The notes below the pieces were generated by a model, which was not told the origin of the DNA, searched no databases, and saw only the letters and a list, made by a program, of their open reading frames with translations. 37,824 nt of DNA from JALZHR01 sp036389695 (GTDB lineage Bacteria > Acidobacteriota > Blastocatellia > Pyrinomonadales > Pyrinomonadaceae): positions 1 through 37,824 of the forward strand of contig DASVWG010000404.1 of assembly GCA_036389695.1 (NCBI GenBank), given 5' to 3'. Shown here in pieces: positions 16,495-23,859 of this stretch (the stretch's first letter is position 1; each line of letters begins with the position of its first letter). The position numbers were made by a program, and so were the translations under genes.

Positions 16495-19400
16495 CTAATT
16501 TAATAAACCGATAAAAGCGTCCGCCAATCTATCGCGCCAGCTTGTCCAGGTGTGTCCGGTGACGCTTTCTTTGTAAGCGACCGGAAAGCCTTTGGCGCGC
16601 AGCATAACGTTGACGCGGCGGCTGTCCTGGACGCCTTCCAGCACGCCGTCGTCAAAATAAAATTTAAATTTCGTTTTCGCGGCGTCGAGCTTTGCCAGCT
16701 CTTTGACGACGCGCTCGTTATCAACCCAGAACGAGGAGCTTTGCCCGCCGATGCGCGCGAATTTGTCGGGATGTTTCAAGCCGATCCAGACGCTCGTAAT
16801 TCCGCCGAGCGATGCGCCGAGCAAAGCGCGCCCGTCGCGATTCGGAATCGTCAGGTATCTTCTGTCGATTTCCGGCACAAGCTCGTTGGCGACAAAATCT
16901 GCCCAATCATCGTTTGCCCAGTATTCTTTCGTCCGGTCGCGCGGGTCGATAAAAACCATTATAAAAGGCTTGACTTTTCCGGCTTTGACGAGATTTTCCT
17001 GCTGCACGGCGGCGCGTCCGCGTTCGGCGTAATCGGTTCCGTCCTGTAGATACAAAACAGGATACTGCATATCTTTGGCGCGATGATAATCGCCCGGCAG
17101 ATAAACTTTTATCTTCCGCCTGCCGAATTTTTTCGTGTCGATTTCAAACTCGTCAAATTTCGGCTGCTCGCCTTTATCCCAGACGGTCGGCTGATAATCG
17201 GGCATCGTGAAAATCGAGTTTTCGCCGCCGACGCCGTTGTCGATTTTCGACGGGTTCAGCGGGTCGGTTATCCATTTGCCGTCCACGATGAGCTTATATT
17301 CAAACTTCGCCGCGTTATCAAACGTCAGAAACAGAGCCTTAAAATCGCCGTAATCCCGAAATTTTTCCGGATACGGGCGCCAGTTCGTAAAATCACCGGC
17401 GATTCTGACATCTTTTTCCGCGCCGCGATAAAAGAACATTACAGTATTTTCCTTCGAACCTTTTGAACCGATGATTTTCGGAGCCGGGTCATTTTGGCGC
17501 GGCGGCGAAAAATTACCGTTTCCCTGTCGGCTTATTTTCGTATCCGCCGGGCGAATTTTAATTCGCTCAAACGCCGACGCGCCGTCCGGCGTGATGATGG
17601 CGACGATGCCGGTTTCTTCCGCGTCGGGCGCGATGATTTCAAACGGAATTTCGCCCTTTTCGTTGACCGCGAGCAGTTTCGTTTCGCCTTTGAAAGACAT
17701 TGCGACCTGCGCGTTCGGCACGGCTTGACGCTTAAAACTGAATTTCTGTCCGGCGTTGACGGGCAAAACGACTTCTTCGTCCAGACCGCCGAAATTGCTG
17801 ACCTGCGCCGGAACCGCGTTTTTCACGTAGCGATTATAGACGACGTCGGGCGTGTCGAGATTTCTGCCTTCCTGCAAATTGACGGCGAGACGGATAAACT
17901 GCGCCATCGACCACGCGAGCGGCGTCGCCGAGCCTGTTCCCTCGCCGAATTTCAGATTCGGCGAAAACTGCGAATCCGCTTGCGGCACTTGCGGCTTATC
18001 CCAGATTTGTTCGGGAATCATCAAACCTTCATTAGCGAATTTCAGCATCGCTTCAAGTCGCTGATACTTCACGAAATCCGAACAACCTGTTCCATCAACT
18101 ATAAATTTTTGCACACCGCATAAAGCCAATTCATATTGCCCGCGCTCGCCGGAAAGCAAAGCCCAGAGCCTGCCTTTGCCGGTATATTTGCCGTCCCAGT
18201 TCCAGCGCCGCCCGTCGTCCATCTCGCCGTAACCGTCGTGATTGTAGCGATAAAACGCGTCGCCGTTCGGCGTGTTGACCTTGATAATCCGGTCGATGAC
18301 TTTCACCGATTTTTCAATCAAAGGGTCGTCGGGCGATTTGATGCCGAGCCTGACTAATTCCAAAAATCCCGCGTCGACAATCTCGCGCTCGTCAAAAAAT
18401 CCCGCGCCGTTGTTCAATTCGATTTTTTCGCCTTTATCCGGCGCGCCGTTTTGCGTGATGCGCAGATAATAAACGCCGTCGCCGTATAAGCCGGTCGTCG
18501 TCGCCGTCCACGCTTCGACGTTGCGCGCCCAATCGTCAGCCGTCGCCAGATAAATTGTCGCCGATGCTTCGTCGCCGTTTCGCCTGGCGATTTCCGCCGC
18601 GCAGACTAATCCGGCGATTTCCGCCGCGATGGTCGAAGGCGAAAATCCGCCTTCTTCTTCCCAGCGTTCCTGCGGCGTTCGCGGACCGGTTTTAACGATA
18701 AAATCCGCCGCTTTCTTGACGTGATTCGCGTAAGTCGCTTTATCGAATCTGCCGAGCTGGTAAGCGAGAATCAAAGGATAAGCGACTTCGTCCAACTGGA
18801 GCGAACCCCAGAAAGGCTTGCCGTCGAGCCACGAATTTTGCGGAAAGCTGCCGTCCGGTTTCTGCTGCACCCGAAACAAAAAATCCAGCGCGCGCTCCGC
18901 CGCCGCTTTATCGCCGAGCGCCATAAAAGCCGTCGCCACCTGATACAAATCGCGCGACCAGACCAGATGATAACCGCCGACGTTGTTTTCGTTGGCGTTC
19001 GCGCCGCCGCCCCACGGCACGGTCAAGCTGGCGATGTTCGCGCCGCGATTCGTCTTGTCTTCGTGCGCTTTTAAAATCATCGCCGCCATATTGAACTGCG
19101 CCTGGTATTTCGCATCGACTTTGCGGAGAGTTTTGATGTAATCAATCCAGCTTTCCTGATATTCCTGCGCGGTTTTCGGAAAACCTTTCAAAAGAGAATT
19201 TTGCGCCGCTTGCAGCGCTTCGTCCGAGGTTTTCCCGAAGCCGAGCGAGATTTCAAAATTGAAGCCGGACGACTTCGGGAGTCTGGAAAAAGCGGGCGTC
19301 AACTTTGCGACCTGCACGACGTTTCCGTTCTCCGCGCGCGTATACGGGTTGCCGATTTTCCCGTTCTTCTTCAATTGTTCCAAGCCGTCGCTCGTGCCGA

Positions 19401-20097
19401 GAAATCCGCTTGTCATCTCGCTGAATTTGCAGTAACGACACGCCAGAGCCGAGGCTTTATCGCCGTCGATTGACAAAAAGGCGTTTGCCTCAGACCAGCC
19501 CGTGTCGTGCATTCCGCTGTTTGCCAGCGAAGGGTCGTAATAAATATAAAGCTGATTGTCGGGCGTCCGCGTCTGAAACCGCACGGAAATCATCACGGAA
19601 TTATTTTTCGGGTCGGTGACGTATGTTTTCTCGATGCTCCAGCCGTTTTTATCCCAGTCATCCGACTTCGACCAGTTTGTCTGCACAAACGAAAGCGAGC
19701 CCGGGCTGGAAAAGCTTTTATAAATGCCGATATTGGAAACCGGCGAGACGTTTTTTGTTCTGCCGATGTTCAAAACTTCGACTTTCTGTTTCGCGTCGTC
19801 GCGTTCGGTTTCGACTTTTCCGGTTTTTGAATTAACCACGACAAACTGCAAAAGATGAACGTTCGCTACCGTCACATCCGGGTAATAAACTTCCGTCAGC
19901 GCGCCGCCCTGCAATGTAAACCAAACTTTGCTTTCCAGATTTGCCGAAGTCCCAACGCCCTGTTTACCGGCGCTCGCCCATTGCGCGTCTTTCCCCGGCG
20001 CGCCCGGCGCAAGCATCTGTGCGGAGGCGAATGAGAAAAGAAAAATCGTCCACAGATGAGCACAGACGGACACGGATATTCTTTTTGATAGAGACAT
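16495..20097 (-). CDS. Secreted GH15 glucoamylase/glucodextranase fused to CBM48-like and esterase domains
   Basis: This is a 1,200-residue exported enzyme. After a signal peptide (residues 1-26), a bacterial glucodextranase-type beta domain spans about 40-310 (ALTEVYYPDVTVANVHLLQF). A GH15 (alpha/alpha)6 domain covers about 320-780, with the general acid region RWEEEGGFSPS (E480-E482) and the base-region IPEQIWD (about 693-699). Residues about 880-975 form a CBM48-like/AMPK-glycogen-binding fold (DVRIAGDFTNWRP). The last about 220 residues are an esterase-D/CE1-type alpha/beta hydrolase with S1096 in GASLGG and H1182 in GHTW. The predicted role is exo-hydrolysis of starch or dextrin to glucose, with an added deacylation or binding function of unknown substrate. 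It is the last gene of the starch run, 181 bp after the GH13. ATG 20097 has no strong Shine-Dalgarno sequence. Confidence 0.88.
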   Translation of the reverse strand: MSLSKRISVSVCAHLWTIFLFSFASAQMLAPGAPGKDAQWASAGKQGVGTSANLESKVWFTLQGGALTEVYYPDVTVANVHLLQFVVVNSKTGKVETERDDAKQKVEVLNIGRTKNVSPVSNIGIYKSFSSPGSLSFVQTNWSKSDDWDKNGWSIEKTYVTDPKNNSVMISVRFQTRTPDNQLYIYYDPSLANSGMHDTGWSEANAFLSIDGDKASALACRYCKFSEMTSGFLGTSDGLEQLKKNGKIGNPYTRAENGNVVQVAKLTPAFSRLPKSSGFNFEISLGFGKTSDEALQAAQNSLLKGFPKTAQEYQESWIDYIKTLRKVDAKYQAQFNMAAMILKAHEDKTNRGANIASLTVPWGGGANANENNVGGYHLVWSRDLYQVATAFMALGDKAAAERALDFLFRVQQKPDGSFPQNSWLDGKPFWGSLQLDEVAYPLILAYQLGRFDKATYANHVKKAADFIVKTGPRTPQERWEEEGGFSPSTIAAEIAGLVCAAEIARRNGDEASATIYLATADDWARNVEAWTATTTGLYGDGVYYLRITQNGAPDKGEKIELNNGAGFFDEREIVDAGFLELVRLGIKSPDDPLIEKSVKVIDRIIKVNTPNGDAFYRYNHDGYGEMDDGRRWNWDGKYTGKGRLWALLSGERGQYELALCGVQKFIVDGTGCSDFVKYQRLEAMLKFANEGLMIPEQIWDKPQVPQADSQFSPNLKFGEGTGSATPLAWSMAQFIRLAVNLQEGRNLDTPDVVYNRYVKNAVPAQVSNFGGLDEEVVLPVNAGQKFSFKRQAVPNAQVAMSFKGETKLLAVNEKGEIPFEIIAPDAEETGIVAIITPDGASAFERIKIRPADTKISRQGNGNFSPPRQNDPAPKIIGSKGSKENTVMFFYRGAEKDVRIAGDFTNWRPYPEKFRDYGDFKALFLTFDNAAKFEYKLIVDGKWITDPLNPSKIDNGVGGENSIFTMPDYQPTVWDKGEQPKFDEFEIDTKKFGRRKIKVYLPGDYHRAKDMQYPVLYLQDGTDYAERGRAAVQQENLVKAGKVKPFIMVFIDPRDRTKEYWANDDWADFVANELVPEIDRRYLTIPNRDGRALLGASLGGITSVWIGLKHPDKFARIGGQSSSFWVDNERVVKELAKLDAAKTKFKFYFDDGVLEGVQDSRRVNVMLRAKGFPVAYKESVTGHTWTSWRDRLADAFIGLLN
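20050..20077. repeat. Decameric repeat captured in the GH15 signal-peptide codons
   Basis: Three successive 10-bp units, CACAGATGAG, CACAGACGGA and CACGGATATT, begin at 20051, 20061 and 20071. They look like an intergenic dispersed repeat, yet they encode residues about 7-16 of the GH15 signal peptide (VSVCAHLWTI). Confidence 0.45.
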
Positions 20098-20127
20098 TTT
20101 TACAGTTACCTCAAAACGTCAAAACGA

Positions 20128-20266
20128 AATGTAGGGGCAGGTCTTGTGCCTGCCCAAAGCGCTTGGAAAAGCGCTAACCAATGTTGGATAAATTCAACAT
20201 TGATTTTATTCTAAAAGTTTATTCGCTTGCGCTCATTGGGCAGGCACGCGGGCGTGCCCCTACATT
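20128..20266. repeat. Palindrome E between GH13 and GH15 genes
   Basis: Arms 20128-20156 and 20237-20266 are inverted, sharing ATGTAGGGGCA and GTGCCTGCCCA cores. Two smaller hairpins lie inside: AGCGCTT with AAGCGCT at about 20158-20174, and AATGTTG with CAACATT at about 20180-20201. The whole 181-bp gap (20098-20278) is taken by this structure, which could attenuate transcription into the GH15 gene. Confidence 0.7.
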
Positions 20267-20278
20267 CCTTTTCGCGTC

Positions 20279-21652
20279 TTAAATTTTCTTTCTGAAAATT
20301 CTGTAGCCGAACGCGTCGAGCGAAATCGCGGGCAGGCTGGCGTTTTTCTTTTCCGTGTCCGGCGTGATGTCTTCAAAATTTCCGGCGGCTTCGATTGAGC
20401 CGAAAAACGGCGCGTTGGTCATATTGATTACCACCAGAATTTCTTCGCTGCCCTGCCGCCGCAAAAACGTTAAAACTCTCGCTTCGTCCGAATTTTTCAG
20501 CCAGACTAAATCGCCGCGCCGCAAAGCCGTCGAATTCCGGCGAAGCCCGGTCATCGCTTTGTAAAATTTCGGAAAATCCTGCCGGCGTTCCTGTATCTGC
20601 CAGAAAACCGGCAGCTTTTCAAACAATGCGGGCGCGCCCGATTCGGTCGTGTCGCCCGCTTCCATCCCGTTATAAAACATGGGCACGCCGTCGAGCGTAA
20701 AGACAAGAGCCTGCGCCGCGAGCGCGCCTTTTTCGCCGAAGCGGGCGATGGCGCGGCGCTCGTCGTGATTATCGGAAAAGCGCATCCGCAAAGCGTTTTT
20801 CGGAAACTTCGCTTTCTGTTCTTCCCAGACGCGGCGGATTTCCGACGCCGGTTTGCCGCCCTGCAAAACTTCGGTCAAAGTCGAATGAATGTTCCACGAA
20901 TAATCCAAATCGAAGGCTTTGACCAGCAAATCCGGCGATTCCCACTCCGCCAGCCAAATCGTGTCAGCCTTGATTTTATCGACTTCCGCCCGCGCCGTTT
21001 CCCAGAAATCGGTCGGCACAAAACCGGCGACGTCGCAGCGAAAACCGTCCAAATCGTAATCGCGAATCCACATTTTCAACATCTCGACGATGTATTTTCT
21101 CAGCTCGGGATTATCGTAATTCAAATCGGCGACGTCCGCCCAATCCGGCACGGGCGGAATGATTTCGCCGCGTTCGTTTTTCGTATAAAACGCCGGATTT
21201 TTCATCATTACCGAATCCCAGGCAGTGTGGTTGGCGACGATGTCGATGATGACTTTCATTCCGCGTTTATGCGCTTCCGAAATTAAACGTTTCAAATCTT
21301 CCGCGCTGCCGTAATCGGGATTTATCGCGTAATAATCTTTCACCGCGTAGGGCGAGCCGATTGTGCCTTTCGCTTTTAATTTACCGATTGGATGAATCGG
21401 CATCAGCCACAAAACGGTGACGCCGGTATTTTTCAGCCTGTCCAAATCCGTCGTAATCGAATTAAAATCGCCTTTCTGCGAATACTGGCGCGGAAAAATC
21501 TCGTAAATCACCGCATCTTTCACCCAATCGGCGGACGGGCGCGCATTTTCTTTCGAGAAATCGCGCGTCGGCGGCTGCGCGAAAGAAAAGCTTGCGAGCA
21601 GAAGCGCCGCAAAGACGCTTTTTAATAAAAAACCGTGAAGATGTTTTTTCAT
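20279..21652 (-). CDS. Secreted alpha-amylase family enzyme (GH13)
   Basis: This is a 457-residue exported enzyme (signal peptide SVFAALLLASFSFA). The TIM barrel shows GH13 regions in order: DIVANHT (region I, 137-143), GFRCDVAGF with nucleophile D207, WLAEWE with acid E236, and FSDNHDE with D297. A short C-terminal beta domain follows. The size and the simple architecture fit a small periplasmic amylase or maltogenic enzyme acting on maltodextrins; exact specificity cannot be read. It starts four bases after the MFS stop codon, so it is probably translationally coupled to the permease. ATG 21652 is preferred to the TTG at 21664, which would overlap the permease gene. Confidence 0.9.
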   Translation of the reverse strand: MKKHLHGFLLKSVFAALLLASFSFAQPPTRDFSKENARPSADWVKDAVIYEIFPRQYSQKGDFNSITTDLDRLKNTGVTVLWLMPIHPIGKLKAKGTIGSPYAVKDYYAINPDYGSAEDLKRLISEAHKRGMKVIIDIVANHTAWDSVMMKNPAFYTKNERGEIIPPVPDWADVADLNYDNPELRKYIVEMLKMWIRDYDLDGFRCDVAGFVPTDFWETARAEVDKIKADTIWLAEWESPDLLVKAFDLDYSWNIHSTLTEVLQGGKPASEIRRVWEEQKAKFPKNALRMRFSDNHDERRAIARFGEKGALAAQALVFTLDGVPMFYNGMEAGDTTESGAPALFEKLPVFWQIQERRQDFPKFYKAMTGLRRNSTALRRGDLVWLKNSDEARVLTFLRRQGSEEILVVINMTNAPFFGSIEAAGNFEDITPDTEKKNASLPAISLDAFGYRIFRKKI

Positions 21653-21656
21653 AAGT

Positions 21657-23057
21657 TTATTCAATCAAGCCGCTGTCCGGCACGGGCTGGACGTTTTGCG
21701 GAATCGTCAGAGGCTCGTCTTCGTCGGCGCGAACCGGAACCGCGTCAGCGCCGATATCGTCGACCAGCAGAAGCGTGAGAATCGCCGCCAGCAGCAGAAA
21801 AACGCCGCCCGCCATCACGACGTAAAGCGGCGCGACGGTCGAATTTTCGCCGAAAACGCTTTTAATAATCGGACCGAAAGTGAATGACGCGACGATTTCG
21901 GGAATGACGATGAAAAAATTAAAAACGCCCATATAAACGCCCATCCGCGCGGGCGGCAGAGCGCTCGAAAGAATGGCGTAAGGCATCGCCAGAATCGAAG
22001 CCCACGCGATGCCTACGCCAATCATCGTCAGATATTGCGCGTTCGGCGATTCGATGACATACATCGAAAGCAAGCCCAAACCGCCGAGGGAAAGCGCGAC
22101 GGCGTGCGTCGTTTTGCGCCCCAGATTTTTTGCCAGCGCGGGCAAAATGAAAGCGACCAGAAAACAGACAATCGAATAAATCGCAAACATCCAGCCGCCC
22201 CATTCCGTGCCGCGGTCAAACTCCGTTGCTTTGCCGTTCGGCGCGTCGAAAATCTTGTAAGCGGTCGTCAAACCGTAAAACATCCACATACAAAAAAGTC
22301 CGAGCCACGTAAAAAACTGCACGACCGCCAGCTGCTTCATCGTCGCCGGCATATCTTTTAAAGCGCCGAGAATCTCGCCGAAAAATTTGCCTAAACCGCC
22401 TTTTTCGCGGCGCAACTCCTCAAATTCTTCCATATTTTCCGGCGGATATTCCTTCGAGGTGAAAACCGTGTAAAGCACGCAGATGAGAAACATCGCCGCG
22501 CCGATTTTGAACGCGTAATAAACCGTCAAGGGAATGCCGCTCGGCGTCGTTCCGGTCACGCCGAGATTGCGAAAAATAATCGGCAGCGCGTTTGCCAGAG
22601 TCGCGCCGATGCCGATAAAAAACGCCTGCATGATAAAGCCGGTCGTCCGCTGGTCTTCGTTCAATTTGTCGGCGACAAACGCGCGAAAAGGCTCCATCGA
22701 AATGTTTATCGAAGCGTCCAGAATCCACAAAAGAGATGCCGCCATCCACAGCGCCGCCGAATCGGGCATAAAAAATAAGGCGATGCTCGACAAAATCGCG
22801 CCGACCGTAAAATAAGGGCGGCGGCGTCCGAGCCAGTTCCACGTGCGGTCGCTCAGCGAGCCGATAATCGGCTGCACCAATAAACCCGTCACCGGTCCGG
22901 CGAGCCACAAAATCGGAACGTCGTCCGGATTGGCGCCGAGCTTTGTATAAATCGCGCTCATATTTGCCAGCTGCAAGCCCCAGCCGAATTGAATGCCGAG
23001 AAATCCGAAACTCATATTCCAGATTTGCCAAAAACTAAGTCGCGGTTTGTTTTGCAT
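21657..23057 (-). CDS. MFS permease of the maltose/sucrose (GPH/SLC45-like) type
   Basis: This is a 466-residue inner-membrane transporter with about 12 hydrophobic segments. Early signatures NMSFGFLGIQFGWGLQLANM and SLSDRTWNWLGRRRPY (the loop 2-3 R-x-GRRRP motif) are those of the family that includes plant sucrose carriers and bacterial maltose permeases, and a second half with a long cytoplasmic loop (about 205-240) follows. It most likely carries maltose or short maltodextrins into the cytoplasm with protons. A GGAG sits just before the ATG. It lies between an SDR gene and a secreted GH13 gene, as expected for an import step of this locus. Confidence 0.88.
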   Translation of the reverse strand: MQNKPRLSFWQIWNMSFGFLGIQFGWGLQLANMSAIYTKLGANPDDVPILWLAGPVTGLLVQPIIGSLSDRTWNWLGRRRPYFTVGAILSSIALFFMPDSAALWMAASLLWILDASINISMEPFRAFVADKLNEDQRTTGFIMQAFFIGIGATLANALPIIFRNLGVTGTTPSGIPLTVYYAFKIGAAMFLICVLYTVFTSKEYPPENMEEFEELRREKGGLGKFFGEILGALKDMPATMKQLAVVQFFTWLGLFCMWMFYGLTTAYKIFDAPNGKATEFDRGTEWGGWMFAIYSIVCFLVAFILPALAKNLGRKTTHAVALSLGGLGLLSMYVIESPNAQYLTMIGVGIAWASILAMPYAILSSALPPARMGVYMGVFNFFIVIPEIVASFTFGPIIKSVFGENSTVAPLYVVMAGGVFLLLAAILTLLLVDDIGADAVPVRADEDEPLTIPQNVQPVPDSGLIE

Positions 23058-23062
23058 AAGCT

Positions 23063-23136
23063 CCAGTAGTCAGTAGTCGGAAGTCAGTAGTCAGAAGAAA
23101 ATTTACTGGCTTCCGACTTCCGGCTTCTGACTTCTC
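23063..23136. repeat. Palindrome F made of AGTCAGTAGTC-type words
   Basis: The left side (23063-23097) has tandem AGTCAGT/AGTCGGAAGTC words, and the right side (23105-23136) has the rough inverse (CTTCCGACTTCCGG). Match is partial. It fills the 82-bp gap between the SDR stop and the permease start and touches the permease ribosome site. Confidence 0.55.
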
Positions 23137-23139
23137 CTT

Positions 23140-23859
23140 TTAACGAGAATAAATGTTTATGTCTTCTAAAATGACGTTTCGGTCGAGCGAAAGCGCGTAA
23201 ATTAAAGTCTGCGCCATGTTCCGGACGTGAATAAAGCCTTCGCGCGCTTCATCTACGGTCGGCGTTTCGACATCGACCAGACCGGGACAAAAATTAAAAA
23301 CGCGTATGTTTGCGCCGCGTTTTCTCACGTCGTCGCGCACGGATTCGGCGAAACCGAGCAGACCGAATTTCGACGCGCAATACGACGGCACATCCGCGTA
23401 GCCGTTTTTTCCCGCCTGCGACGAAACGTTGATAACGTCGCCGAAATCCTGCTCCAGCATTTCGGGCAGAAGCATCTGCGTGAGCCACATCGCGCCGCGC
23501 AGGTTTGTTTCCAGAACCGTGTTCCAGCCCGCGTCGGTGATTTCCGTCACGGTTTCCGGCACAGCTAAACCGGAATTATTTATCAAAACATCGACCGCGC
23601 CGCGTTTTTCCAAGGCAAATCGAACGAGATTTTCCGTTTCCGCGCGGCGGCGAATGTCGAAAGCGCAGGCGAAAACTTTGCCGTCGCCGAATTTTGAATT
23701 CAGCTCGCGCGCCGCTTCGTCCAGAACATTCTGCCGCCGCGAGGCGATAATGACCGCGCCGATGCCGTTTTCCAATAAAGCTTCGGTAAGCGCGCGTCCG
23801 ATGCTGGTCGCGCCGCCCGTAATGAGCGCGGATTGTTCGGATAAAGCTTTCGTCTTCAT
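23140..23859 (-). CDS. SDR-family NAD(P)-dependent oxidoreductase
   Basis: This is a 239-residue classical short-chain dehydrogenase/reductase. The cofactor motif is TGGATSIG (residues about 14-21); NNSG replaces NNAG in the usual stabilising motif, NVSSQAG carries the catalytic Ser, and YCASK the Tyr and Lys. ASRR after the second strand suggests NADP(H) preference. The substrate is unknown: oxidation or reduction of a sugar or a sugar-derived alcohol is a guess from its position in the starch cluster. Its ATG overlaps the TGA of the upstream GH13 gene by four bases, so the two are translationally coupled. Confidence 0.88.
   Translation of the reverse strand: MKTKALSEQSALITGGATSIGRALTEALLENGIGAVIIASRRQNVLDEAARELNSKFGDGKVFACAFDIRRRAETENLVRFALEKRGAVDVLINNSGLAVPETVTEITDAGWNTVLETNLRGAMWLTQMLLPEMLEQDFGDVINVSSQAGKNGYADVPSYCASKFGLLGFAESVRDDVRKRGANIRVFNFCPGLVDVETPTVDEAREGFIHVRNMAQTLIYALSLDRNVILEDINIYSR

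Noticed and set aside
22420..23031. 203-codon open frame overlapping the MFS permease
   Set aside because: The permease frame has clear membrane segments and family motifs; this frame is its shadow.
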